The notes under the pieces: model-generated | What the model was told of the DNA's origin: nothing | Databases searched by the model: none | What the model saw: the letters and a program-made list of their open reading frames with translations, nothing else | Assembly (NCBI GenBank): GCA_001275005.1 | Contig: JWZX01002158.1 | Location: 1-44,456 of the forward strand | Direction of reading: 5' to 3' | Source of the DNA: Chrysochromulina tobinii | Lineage: Eukaryota > Haptophyta > Prymnesiales > Chrysochromulinaceae | DNA: 44,456 nucleotides | Translations under genes and position numbers: made by a program | In this document: positions 1 to 9,100 of the stretch, piece by piece | Layout: each line of letters starts with the position of its first letter | How positions within the stretch are numbered: the first letter of the stretch is position 1

Positions 1-230
1 GGGGGCGGCGGGGGCGGGGGCGGGGGCGAGGCGGCGTGATGTGGTCGACGGGAATGCGTCCTCATCACCTTCGGGAACCGCAGCGCTCGGAGGAGCCGCT
101 TCATGTCGTGGAGCGTCAAGCGGAAGAACGTCTTGCAGGAGGCGCTCGTGCCAAATTGGCTTTGAATACGAGCGAAGCTCCAGCGCTCAGGCCCAATGGC
201 GTAGACGGTTTTCTCGCGGAAGTAGGGCCG
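1..230 (-). CDS. possible exon of a minus-strand gene running off the left edge
   Basis: On the minus strand, reading leftwards from about 230 to the window edge, there is an open stretch with GC-ending codons and a natural-looking composition (it includes YFREKTVYAIGPERW and FFRLTLHDMKRLLRALRF). It begins just after a TGA at 237-239, but the bases before it end in CGCAG, so it could start at a 3' splice site at about 231. Just upstream on the same strand another short stretch in a different frame (LLEEQFKLILKQ, around 295-335) also looks coding and might be a preceding exon. I do not recognise the protein. The opposite strand is also open here (41-379), but its codon endings are mixed, so I prefer the minus strand. 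It could be chance in GC-rich DNA. Confidence 0.3.
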
Positions 231-541
231 CTGCGCTCAGGAGCAGCTGGCCCTGCGCGTTCAGCAGCATCGAGGTTCAGCCATCAGCATCGTTGCTTGA
301 GAATGAGCTTGAACTGCTCCTCGAGAAGCCCGATTCGCTGCCCAACTCGTGCCCTGGTTGCGCCCCGCCAACACGCTGAGCGCGACGACGCACACGAGCT
401 TGCTGCGGCTCTCCAAGCGGTCGCGGCCAGCGCTCCACGGCCGCTGCATAGATACCCGTGCCCGCGTCCGTGCCCGCACCCGCGCCCCCTTTTTTTTCTG
501 CAAAATACCTGGAAAGAAAGAAGGGCTTTGTGTTCCTATAC
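231..541. other. region between edge exon and first plus-strand gene
   Basis: This 311-base stretch has no gene I can defend beyond the possible minus-strand exon fragment near 295-335. From about 483 there is a C run followed by a T8 run and an A/G-rich stretch (ending about 525), just upstream of the ATG at 542. It may hold the 5' flank of the coiled-coil gene. Confidence 0.3.
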
Positions 542-1367
542 ATGACATCCATGCACTCGGCGGCGCGCCGACCAGCAACAAGCTCAACGCACTCGCCGCG
601 CAGACCAGCGGTCGGCTTCTGGCCGACGCCGATCGACGTGGCCGACGAGAATTGGCGGCGGCAGCGGCTCGCTGGCGAGGAGATGGGCCGGCGCTACCGC
701 AGCAACGTGGCCACCGCTGGCGCGCAGCGCGATGCGCTGACCTCCACGCTCGCATCCGAGCTGCGCGCATGCGACGAGGAGCTGTGGCACACGCGCCGAT
801 CAGTCCAGGGGCTCTGGGCGTCGCGGCGCATCCTCATCGATGAGGTCAAATCGCTGCGCGAGAAGCTGGACGTGAGCAACACCATGGTTCAGCAGCAGGC
901 GGAGCGATTGGAAATGCTCGAGCACAAGCTCGCTCGAACGGCCGCGCTCGCGCTCGCACCACCACAGGCTCTGACGGAAAGCAGCCGCAGCATCAGCAGC
1001 ATCAGCAGCAGCAGCAGCAGCAGGAGCAGCAGCAGCAACAAGCTGCCGCCACCGCAGCCACAGCAGCCACCGCCGCAGCCACCGCCGCCGCCACCGCCGC
1101 CGCCTCTTGCCGCGCCCCGCCCCGGTGGTCCATGCAGACGAGCTGCAGGCGCAGATCGATTCGGAGCTGGCGCACACACGCGCGGAGCTGATGGGGCTGC
1201 TCAGCCGCTCGACGGGCGTGGCGACGAGCCTCACCTCGGGCCTCGCCGGCTACCGCATGGCCTCACCGCAGCCCATGGCCTCGAATCTCTCACCTCTTCG
1301 GTGGGGTATGCCCTCAACTCTCGAGCGGACGCCGCAGACGCCTCTGAGCACACGCCTCTTCCGGTGA
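542..1367 (+). CDS. coiled-coil protein with a frame change in a CAG/CCG tract
   Basis: The first credible start is the ATG at 542 (MTSMHSAARRP). The first about 140 residues are charged and helical (ENWRRQRLAGEEMGRRY, then EVKSLREKLDVSNTMVQQQ and ERLEMLEHKLAR), as in a coiled coil. A CAG/AGC run (about 989-1040) and a CCG run (about 1060-1104) follow, encoding poly-Ser then poly-Pro in this frame. After the tract this frame turns into Arg/Gly/Ala noise to a stop at 1387, whereas the next frame reads sensibly (VVHADELQAQIDSELAHTR, then MGLLSRSTGVATSLTSG) to a stop at 1367. I therefore infer one gene whose frame changes inside or near the tract, through an intron (GTGAGC candidate donor at 872, or a GC donor near 967) or an indel. 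No known family recognised. It is convergent with the exchanger gene downstream. Confidence 0.5.
989..1104 (+). repeat. CAG/AGC and CCG trinucleotide tract
   Basis: An imperfect CAG-type run (with CAT, GAG and CAA interruptions) passes into a CCG/CCA run. It lies within the plus-strand coiled-coil gene and coincides with the point where the plausible reading frame changes. Such tracts gain and lose units readily and are also common sites of assembly error. Confidence 0.8.
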
Positions 1368-1663
1368 GGTCACGCGTACACCTGTGAGAGGCACGATCCC
1401 GAATATGAGCGTGCGAGCGCGTCCGGTGAGCGACTTTGGGAAGTGGTTTCTGTACAATATTAGCTGAAACGGAAACGACAGTCGAGTACACGCTCAGCGA
1501 GGCGGGGCCGGGGGGTACCACTCCCGTCTCCGAGAGGTCCCCCAGGCGCGTCCTCATACTCCACACTCTAAGTAGTTCGGTACACTCGCACCTCCAGGTC
1601 ACCTCCTTCCCCCACCCGGGCGGTCGATTTGCACAGTGGCGTGCACCCGTCACCCCCCCCGGC

Positions 1664-4441
1664 TCAGATACACGCGGAGCCGAGGCAGAGAGGCGGGATG
1701 AACTTGTAGGTGGCAAGCACCTCGTAGACGACGTACACGATGTAGACCACAAAGTAGAGGGCGGCTGCGGGGACCGAGATTTTGCCTCTGCACACGAGCG
1801 GTGTCGCCATGAAGAGGATGATCGAGAGGATAGTGACGTACACAGCGCCCACGAGCGAGCCCGCCTCGCGCACGGGCTCGGAGCCGTCGCGGTACGGGCA
1901 CATTGGGCCCAGACCCATCGGCATGTAGCATCCGGTACACGCGCCGCCGAAGGCGTTGGGCGTGAGAATGTGTCCTCCACGCCCGAGCTGGCACGTGCCG
2001 AGCGTCGTCTGTACGAGCCATACGAGCCCAAGGCAGATGCAAATGTTGAAGGTGTTGGAGCCAAAGGCTTGGCAGAGTGACATGCCTGCCTGGCCCGCAC
2101 GCGCGGTGAGTACTGAGGCGTACAGATTGGGGAACGAGGTGCCTGCTGCGCCAAGCGTGAGCCCCATCACCGTCTCGGAGACGCCAAGCGCGCACCCTAT
2201 CTTCTCGAGCGCAAGGTTCATCGTGTACGCAAGGATCGCGAGCCACACGACCGCGAGCACGAGGGAGACCATGTACCAATCGGCTCGACGCGCCGGGTCC
2301 GGAATGGTGAAATGGAAGACCGCCTTCAGAGGCACGATCAAAATGAAGATCGCCTTGGCGAGCTTGCCCTCAGGCAACGCGTACCAGAGCTCGTCGTGCT
2401 CTTCGTCGTCGTCCTCGGCGGGCTCACCCCACGTGTCGCGGTCGCCCATGCTATTCGACGATCCTCCTTCCAGATAGCCTGGTGCAAAATCGGTCGAGGC
2501 AGCCCGAGGGCGGCCGGCCGATGGCGGCGGCTGCGCGCGCAGCTCATCGATGCTCACGATGAGATGATCGAACCACTGCTGAATCGTCTCCGGATCGACG
2601 TCGGCGCCACAGCGCAGCTTGTACTTCTGCTTCGGGGTCACGAGGTGCAGCTCTACCGATGAGAAGCGCACCACATTGTGCACTTTGTGCAGTGGGATTG
2701 CGACGGAGGTCTTCCACTCCACCGTGCCATCAAGCGGACCGTTCGCGACGATGCGATGGTAGCGCAGCGGGAAGACGCGCGTGTCCGTGTGCAGCACGAA
2801 GAATCGGCGCTGCCACTTCTTCGTGCTCATACGCACGCGCGAGTAGAAGCGACTCCGCTTGAACAGGACGCCCGCCATCCGTACGGGTATCCGCTCGCCT
2901 GCGGGCCCGATGGCAGCCAGCACCTCGCCCTGCGTTCGCGCGTAACGGTCTACCCGCTCGCGGCACGCGGCAACGAGGGCGCTAAAGGAGCCCAGCTCAG
3001 GCTGCCCGGCGGCAGATGCGCTCAACTCAGTGCCCCTCGCCGCCTCCCGTCGGCTCTCCTGAAGGCTCGAGTGCACGCCGGAGTGTGTGTGCTCCGCTAT
3101 GCTGAGCCCATAGCTCCGCCCACCAACAGGGAGGGTCACGTCGAATGGCTGATGCCCTGCCTCGAAGAGATGGCTCTCGAGGCTGTCGATCAGATGGCTC
3201 TCGAAGCTCTCGAGGCGCGTGCTCGTGCCGAGAAAGCTCGGCCCAAGCATTTCCATGCTCCGGCTCCCACTGATCAGGGGCAAGACCGTAGGCGCGCTGC
3301 TGGCGGCCGAGGGGTTCATGCTCAAGTCCGCGGGCTGCGGCAACGGCTCATTCCCGAGTGGCTCGGGCGTATAGCCCGCGAGCAGCCCCGCAGACATCGC
3401 CTCCCTCGCATTGCCGCCGCCCGCACCCATCGATGGCAGTTCCGTCGGCTTCTTCAACATCGGCGGTTCAATGCCACGGGCCTTCGAGCGGCGCAGGCAC
3501 GATCCTAAGATGGACTCATAGTAGATGCACACGAACACGTAGACCACGTACGCGCCCACGAGCACCAGCGCCTCCCACCAGAGCACGATCGCGTCCGACA
3601 TGACCCACGCGAAAAGGCCAAGCACAGTCAGCAACGAGACGATCTCGCGAACCATCAGCCAGCCATCGACCACAAGGTGGCCAGAGACGGCGATCGCGGC
3701 GGCGCCACAGATGCAAAGGATGTTGAAGGGTGCCGAACCCACGACGGTTCCCGCGCCCACGGTCGAGTGCTGCACAAAGACGCCTATGATCGACGCGAAG
3801 AGCTCTGGCGCGTTACACCCCGCCGCCATGATCGTCGCGCCCGCCACATCCTCGGGCACGCCCTTCCGCTCGCAAAAGATGTTGAGCGCGGGCACGAGGA
3901 AGTCCTCGCACACGTGCGCCAGCCCGTAGAACATGTACACAACGATGATCGTCCACAGCGCGAGCAGCTGCAGATCGCCATCTCGCTCCTCCGGGTGGTC
4001 AGCGCACCCGGGCAGCTGCTCGGGGATGGGCGTATGGGGCGGCGCGGGCGGGCAGGTGGTGAAGGAGCCACTGCCACACTCATCGCCATCGCTCCGGTTG
4101 CCACGAACCAGGAATTCCGCGATGTCGTCGTCGTTAAGGTTGCAGAATCCAATGTAGTCGTAGCCAGGCGGCTGGTTGAGCACGTGGTCAACGCGGTCCG
4201 TGTCCTCGCTCGAGGCCTTGTCTGCTTGGCACACGGCCGGAAAGCAGATGCCGTCGCGGCAGAACTGCGGGTCGATTGCGGGGAGCTCTGCGGCGAGGCT
4301 CTGATGCGCGAGCATCGCCATCATCGCTACAGGTACGGTGTCGCCGAAGGCGACCGACTCTGTGTGCGTGCTGCCGCGGCTTCGTCGCGGAATCTCGCAC
4401 GAAACTTGTTTTCCTCCAAAGTCAACCGTGTGTGAGGACAT
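1664..4441 (-). CDS. K+-dependent-type Na+/Ca2+ exchanger with PH domain in the central loop
   Basis: The protein is an SLC24/NCKX-type cation antiporter expected to extrude Ca2+ against Na+. The frame opens at 4540 (958 aa). I chose the second Met at 4441 (925 aa) because the first overlaps the divergent gene; numbering below uses 4540. An extracellular Cys-rich segment (about 90-190) precedes the first membrane cluster. Alpha-1 has GATIMAAGCNAPELFAS with the Ca2+-site Glu at 246. The long cytosolic loop (about 350-690) contains a PH domain (about 554-670): KKWQRRFFVLHTD, basic strands, and a closing helix with the invariant Trp (IQQWFDHLIVSI). Alpha-2 reads MGLTLGAAGTSFPNLYAS and FGSNTFNICICLG; both positions that are Asp in vertebrate NCKX2 (548 and 575) are Asn here (805 and 832). 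Exchanger identity is secure; ion dependence is not. Confidence 0.9.
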   Translation of the reverse strand: MSSHTVDFGGKQVSCEIPRRSRGSTHTESVAFGDTVPVAMMAMLAHQSLAAELPAIDPQFCRDGICFPAVCQADKASSEDTDRVDHVLNQPPGYDYIGFCNLNDDDIAEFLVRGNRSDGDECGSGSFTTCPPAPPHTPIPEQLPGCADHPEERDGDLQLLALWTIIVVYMFYGLAHVCEDFLVPALNIFCERKGVPEDVAGATIMAAGCNAPELFASIIGVFVQHSTVGAGTVVGSAPFNILCICGAAAIAVSGHLVVDGWLMVREIVSLLTVLGLFAWVMSDAIVLWWEALVLVGAYVVYVFVCIYYESILGSCLRRSKARGIEPPMLKKPTELPSMGAGGGNAREAMSAGLLAGYTPEPLGNEPLPQPADLSMNPSAASSAPTVLPLISGSRSMEMLGPSFLGTSTRLESFESHLIDSLESHLFEAGHQPFDVTLPVGGRSYGLSIAEHTHSGVHSSLQESRREAARGTELSASAAGQPELGSFSALVAACRERVDRYARTQGEVLAAIGPAGERIPVRMAGVLFKRSRFYSRVRMSTKKWQRRFFVLHTDTRVFPLRYHRIVANGPLDGTVEWKTSVAIPLHKVHNVVRFSSVELHLVTPKQKYKLRCGADVDPETIQQWFDHLIVSIDELRAQPPPSAGRPRAASTDFAPGYLEGGSSNSMGDRDTWGEPAEDDDEEHDELWYALPEGKLAKAIFILIVPLKAVFHFTIPDPARRADWYMVSLVLAVVWLAILAYTMNLALEKIGCALGVSETVMGLTLGAAGTSFPNLYASVLTARAGQAGMSLCQAFGSNTFNICICLGLVWLVQTTLGTCQLGRGGHILTPNAFGGACTGCYMPMGLGPMCPYRDGSEPVREAGSLVGAVYVTILSIILFMATPLVCRGKISVPAAALYFVVYIVYVVYEVLATYKFIPPLCLGSACI

Positions 4442-4479
4442 CCCCTCTCCAAGAACGCAGTGCGGTGAGCTATCCGAGT
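4442..4479. promoter_or_regulatory. very short divergent intergenic region, exchanger/glycosyltransferase
   Basis: If the exchanger starts at 4441 and the glycosyltransferase at 4480, only 38 bases separate them, implying a shared bidirectional promoter and very short leaders or promoters inside the opposing gene. I see no TATA box here. Confidence 0.35.
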
Positions 4480-5835
4480 ATGTCTGCGAACGCCTGGTAC
4501 GGCGCTTTCGCGGAGTTTCAGATGGACCCGTTCGCTGCACTCGGCATCATGAGCTCCGTTGGCTCGTCGGGCCAGGCCAATGCGGAGCAGTATGCATCCC
4601 GCCGGGCGCACGCGCGCGAAAGCCTGCAGCTCTTCGCCAGCGCAACGAGCAGCATCCAGGTTCGCTTCATCTTGGCGAGGCCACCAGTCCAGCCCGAAGC
4701 GATCCGGGATGAAGAGCGGCGACACGGCGACATGGCCTGGCTCTCGATGAATGAGTCGCGCTTCCGGTGCGCGCTGAAACCGCTGCTGTGGTACGAGTAC
4801 TGCCTCACGGCCTTCCCCACGGCACGCTTCTTTGCAATCGCAGACGACGATGCCTATGTCCAGCTCGCGCACATGGAAGCTGACCTGCGCTCGCTCGTGA
4901 CAACCCACTCAAGTACACGGCTCCTCATGTGGGGACTCGTCATGTGGTATGGGGCTTATGACAACGTGACGATGGTCACGCACGAAGAGTGGGGTGGTTG
5001 GGGGTACGCCGACGGTGGCGCAGTGAAGACTCGACGGCGCATGGACAATTGCCAGGCATCGAGAGCGGCGTCCATGGCGGTGGCGAGTGTGGCCCCCGCA
5101 CCATGGGGGCACGGAGATCAAAGCCGCAACCATCAAACGCATGCGGCCACGAGTGCGCCGCCACGGCGCCGTTCACGAGGGCGAGGTGGCCCCGCCGTCA
5201 CCAGCGAGCCTTGCGCGCGCCTGAGCCCCGCGGCGCTTGCGACGATCAGCCGTGGCGGGCTCGACTCGACGACCGCGCCATGGCCCGTGGTCAACGGACC
5301 TCTCTTTGCCGTGTCCAGCCGGCTCGCAAAGCTCCTCGTCGTCGATCCGCTGCCGCGTCGTTATCTGGACAAGTTGCACCGCACTGAGCGCGTGCAGACG
5401 GCGCTCAACCGGCCTGGTGGGCCGCGCAAGTCCAACTTTGGGTGCTGGCCCGTGGGCGACAGCATCCTTGGAATGTGGGTGTCGCAGCTGAGCGAGCGGC
5501 ATAATGAGAGCGTTACACTCGTCAACACGCCCTTTATGGTGCAGCACCACCCGTGGCCAGCGACCGTCCACGGCGCATTCAGCAACAGATCGATTGTGTT
5601 GCATGGCCTCAAGAAGGAGAAAAACCAGCGCAAGTTTCGGGATTTGGTCTTGCATCGTGGCCTCGGACCGTTTGTGCCCTTTCGGCGCAAGTGCGGCAGC
5701 TGTGCAGCAATGGGGTGGAGCACATGGCCGGGCAGTGTCCACGGCCAATGGACGTGCTGCGGCTGCGACGCCGCCGAGTCCAAGCGCACGTGCGACGAGC
5801 GCATGGGGCAGCCCCAGGAGCCGTCGGACGGCTGA
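4480..5835 (+). CDS. GT31-like glycosyltransferase
   Basis: About 451 aa from the ATG at 4480. The arrangement fits the beta-1,3-galactosyltransferase/GT31 fold: a strand RFILARP, an acidic EERRHGDMAWLSMNESRFR segment, ALKPLLWYEYCLTAFP, then FFAIADDDAYVQL with the DDD metal-binding motif at about 122-124. A later NGPLFAVSSRLAKLL matches the usual gP.YvlS region, followed by VGDSILGMWV. The family transfers sugars from UDP-sugars in the Golgi. No N-terminal signal anchor is visible, so an upstream exon may be missing, or the true start may lie upstream in the same frame (open from 4276). Residues about 178-245 are Arg/Ala-rich with poorer codon choice and may be an in-frame intron. The C-terminus is Cys-rich (CGSC, CCGC). 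It starts about 40 bases from the exchanger, head to head. Acceptor substrate unknown. Confidence 0.7.
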   Translation: MSANAWYGAFAEFQMDPFAALGIMSSVGSSGQANAEQYASRRAHARESLQLFASATSSIQVRFILARPPVQPEAIRDEERRHGDMAWLSMNESRFRCALKPLLWYEYCLTAFPTARFFAIADDDAYVQLAHMEADLRSLVTTHSSTRLLMWGLVMWYGAYDNVTMVTHEEWGGWGYADGGAVKTRRRMDNCQASRAASMAVASVAPAPWGHGDQSRNHQTHAATSAPPRRRSRGRGGPAVTSEPCARLSPAALATISRGGLDSTTAPWPVVNGPLFAVSSRLAKLLVVDPLPRRYLDKLHRTERVQTALNRPGGPRKSNFGCWPVGDSILGMWVSQLSERHNESVTLVNTPFMVQHHPWPATVHGAFSNRSIVLHGLKKEKNQRKFRDLVLHRGLGPFVPFRRKCGSCAAMGWSTWPGSVHGQWTCCGCDAAESKRTCDERMGQPQEPSDG

Positions 5836-6101
5836 ACTGTGTGATGTGTGAACATAGCTCAGGAGTTTTTACTTATCTCACCAAGCACGCTAAGGGTACA
5901 GCGAAGCCAGACAGCGAGGCCGAGAGCCGCGCGCGTGAGAGGATATGAAGCCGTGCACAAGCGCGCCGCCGCTGTCGTATCGCAAGCGGCTCGTCGCTGT
6001 AGCGCAGGCGATCGCCGTCGGGGGAAACGTGATCCACGCCAGTTCGCCAGATGCACACGCGCGCTTTGTAGTCTCGGACGGCCCGTGGCTGCCCCCGTCG
6101 T

Positions 6102-9100
6102 TCACTCGGGATCTTCGAAAGACATTGCGGCGTTGGCGCGCCCCTCGGCGGTCGCATCCATGTCCATGTCGGTACAGTTGACGATCGCGTAGAGGAGTTT
6201 CTCCTTGGCGACCTTGAATGAGGTGTAGCGCGGCCACTCTACGGAGAAGAAGCACGTGTGCGAGACGGGGAAGTGATGGTCAGGCGTGCTCGTCTCGAGC
6301 GTGTGGACCTTCATGCATTGGTCGCCCCACTCCTCGTCGGTCTGCGGCAGCCGATTGCGCGACCAAATGAAGGTCAGGAATTTGGAGCGCTGGTCGGCCG
6401 AGAAGGCCTCGAGCACGCGCCAGAGCAGCGCAATGTGCTCATCCTTGGCCGGATCGACCGAGACACCGTAGCGCGTGTGCTTCCTCAGGATGCCGATGTC
6501 GATGTCGGGCGCGCCGCACGTCATCAACTCGAGCTCGGTGTGCGTGAACAGCGGCAGAAGGCGCGCGGGGAGAAGCGCATTGAGCCCGCGCAGCATAGCA
6601 TGAGCCTGAGCGTGCCCCTCGTGCAGACGCGCGCGCATGACGAGGTCACAGAAGCGCCGCCGGTTGGCGAAGGTGACGTCGAGGTTGGCACCGCCCTCGC
6701 AGACCTCGACCGTGGCGCCATTCGAGAGTTGCGTTGTGAACGTTTCGAAGAACAGGTCTCCGAATAGGCCCTCATCGATGCCCTCGGCCTCGCAGTCTGC
6801 CATCTTGAGCAAGGACTGGCACGCCATCTCGTCGTACCCGGCTAGGTCGGTGTGGTCGGGCGCGGACTGCACAAGCTGCTTCCACACGACCGAGCATAGG
6901 TTGAGCGAGAGCACGGTATCCTGCTGCAGGAGCGCCATCGCACACAGCGCACCCAAGAACTCGAACCACTTGAGGAGCTCGGCCGTGGTGGCCGCGGGGT
7001 CCATGATGTACTTGTCACGATTGGAGCCGAGCGAGTGCTGGCCGTTGGGCGAGAGCAGCAGCATCGGGAGCGTCGCAGGCGTCTGGAGCTCGCCGCAGAG
7101 CGACGTCAAGACTTCGCGGTACGGGCCGCCGTAATCATCCGCCGCCTCCCCCGAGAACTTGACCTTGAACGAGCGATCGCGTCGCTGGAGGGCGGAGGAT
7201 GGGACGAACTGGAGCTGCGCGTGCAGCTGCGCGAAGATCGAATGGCGCATGCGTGCGCGTCGGTCGGAGCGCTCCTTGCCCGCCCGGTGCCGGTTGATGA
7301 CCGCAATCGGCGGCGGGTGCTCCTTGAAGTACTTAGGCTCTTGGATTGGGGCGGTCGCGTCGAGGGCGGCGCACCAAAGCTTGTGCTTCACGTCGGGGAA
7401 GATGAGCTCTCGCAGGCCGCACAGCTCGGCGCCGAGAGTGTGCGGCCGGTCGGCATACCCTGTCCACACGAGAGCCATCTGGTTCATAAGCGCCGTGTTG
7501 AACGTCTGGAGCAGCGCGTGACGACAGCGCAGCTCGCCAACGCTCGTCCCCTCGATCCGGCCACCGCCGCCCTCCCGCAAGGCGGGCAGCTCAGCCGGCG
7601 GCAGCTCGGACGGCTTCGCCCTCTCCTTCGCCCTCCCCGGCTCGGGCACGGGCACCTTTATTGCCGCCACATTGTATGCGTACTTGATAAGGGCGGCGTA
7701 CTTCTCCACGGGCCACGGGACGGCCAGGCACTCGGCCACTTGGATCGGCGAGGCCCCCATCTTTTCGGACACCCGGTCCACCCAACGCTCGGGCAGCGCC
7801 GGCACGGGGAGCGCACCCTCCCCGCCTCCAGCCGACTTAGCCACGTGCCCAAAGTATAGAGCCGCCGCGCTGAGCTCGAGGATCGCCTCGACCCACGATG
7901 GGCGGCGCGGCGGCGCGCGCTCCTTGGACGCGCGTAGGTGAGCCTGCGCCACGAGCTCCGCACACAGCTGCACGTGCGGCGCGAGCAAGCCCGAGATTCG
8001 GTCGACCGTGCCGCCGTCGGGTCGGTTGTGCTGCTCCACAACCGATGAGAGGCTAAGCAACGGCTCGAGCGGCCAGAGCTCGCGCGGGTCGTGCTCGCGC
8101 ATCTCGAGCGAGAGCGCCGTGCTGGGCAGCTTGAGCAGCCGGAGCAGCAGGGAGGCGGCGAGCGCGCGGTAGGGACCGTCGTCCTCAGCGCGGTGCACGC
8201 AGCGCGTGAGCGCGCGGTACGTGTCCTTCGTGAGCAGCTCCGTCGGCCGGTGCGCGCTGAGCAGCTCAAGCAACGGCCAGCCGATGGCGAGGGGCGCATC
8301 GAGCGCGCCGGACTCGACATCGGGAGGCATCCAGCCCGCGGCACTCACGCGCACCGAGAAGCCCCACGGCTTCTTGCGCAGCTCCTTGAGAGGCACCTCG
8401 CCCTCCAAGTGCACCCACAGCGTGTCGCCGTGCACAAGGCGATTGGACCAGCCGGTCGCAGTGCCCTGCCACTGCGCCACGATCTCTTTTCCTGCCTCGT
8501 CGGAACAGAAGCGCAGGCACGCGCTGCCGGGCAGGTTGGAGCGCGCGTCCAGGTGCAGCATCATCTGGGAGGCGCCCGCCACCTGCAGCTTCGCCACCGA
8601 GCGCAGCTTGGTTTGCTTCTCGCTCAGCGGGTGCGGCGATTGGGTCGTGGCCGTTGCGGAGAGCTCGCGCCGCAGGTGCTTGAGTGCGTCGTCGCGCAGC
8701 AGCCGTGGCAGCGCTTGCAAGACGGCCGGCAGCTGCACCGCCTCGTTGTCGGGCCTCACGAGGCTCTCCATCAGACCCCACAGCTTGGCGAAGGGCGACG
8801 AGTTGCCGCCGCGGCCGACGGGTGCGCCGAGCGCCGCGCCGCCCACGCCACCGCCTGCGGCCGAGCCACCTGAAGAGTGATACGCGAGCTTGAGGAGGTC
8901 TAGCAGGTCGCGAGGTTGCCCCAGCTGATCGAGTTTAAAAGCGGACGCCCGGTCCGCGTGCGACTGCTGCAGCGTGCCCATGTCTGCGAGCAAGTACACG
9001 AGCGCCTGACGCAGCAGCATGATGGCGAGCGCGGTGTGCGCCGCGCCCGAGACGGCGTTCAGTCCAGAGGAATTGGCGCCTAGCTGCCTCAATTCGGGGA

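Noticed and set aside
1231-2154. 307-codon minus-strand open frame overlapping the exchanger C-terminus
   Set aside because: Different frame from the exchanger, Arg/Ser-rich noise, conflicts with membrane segments of the real gene.
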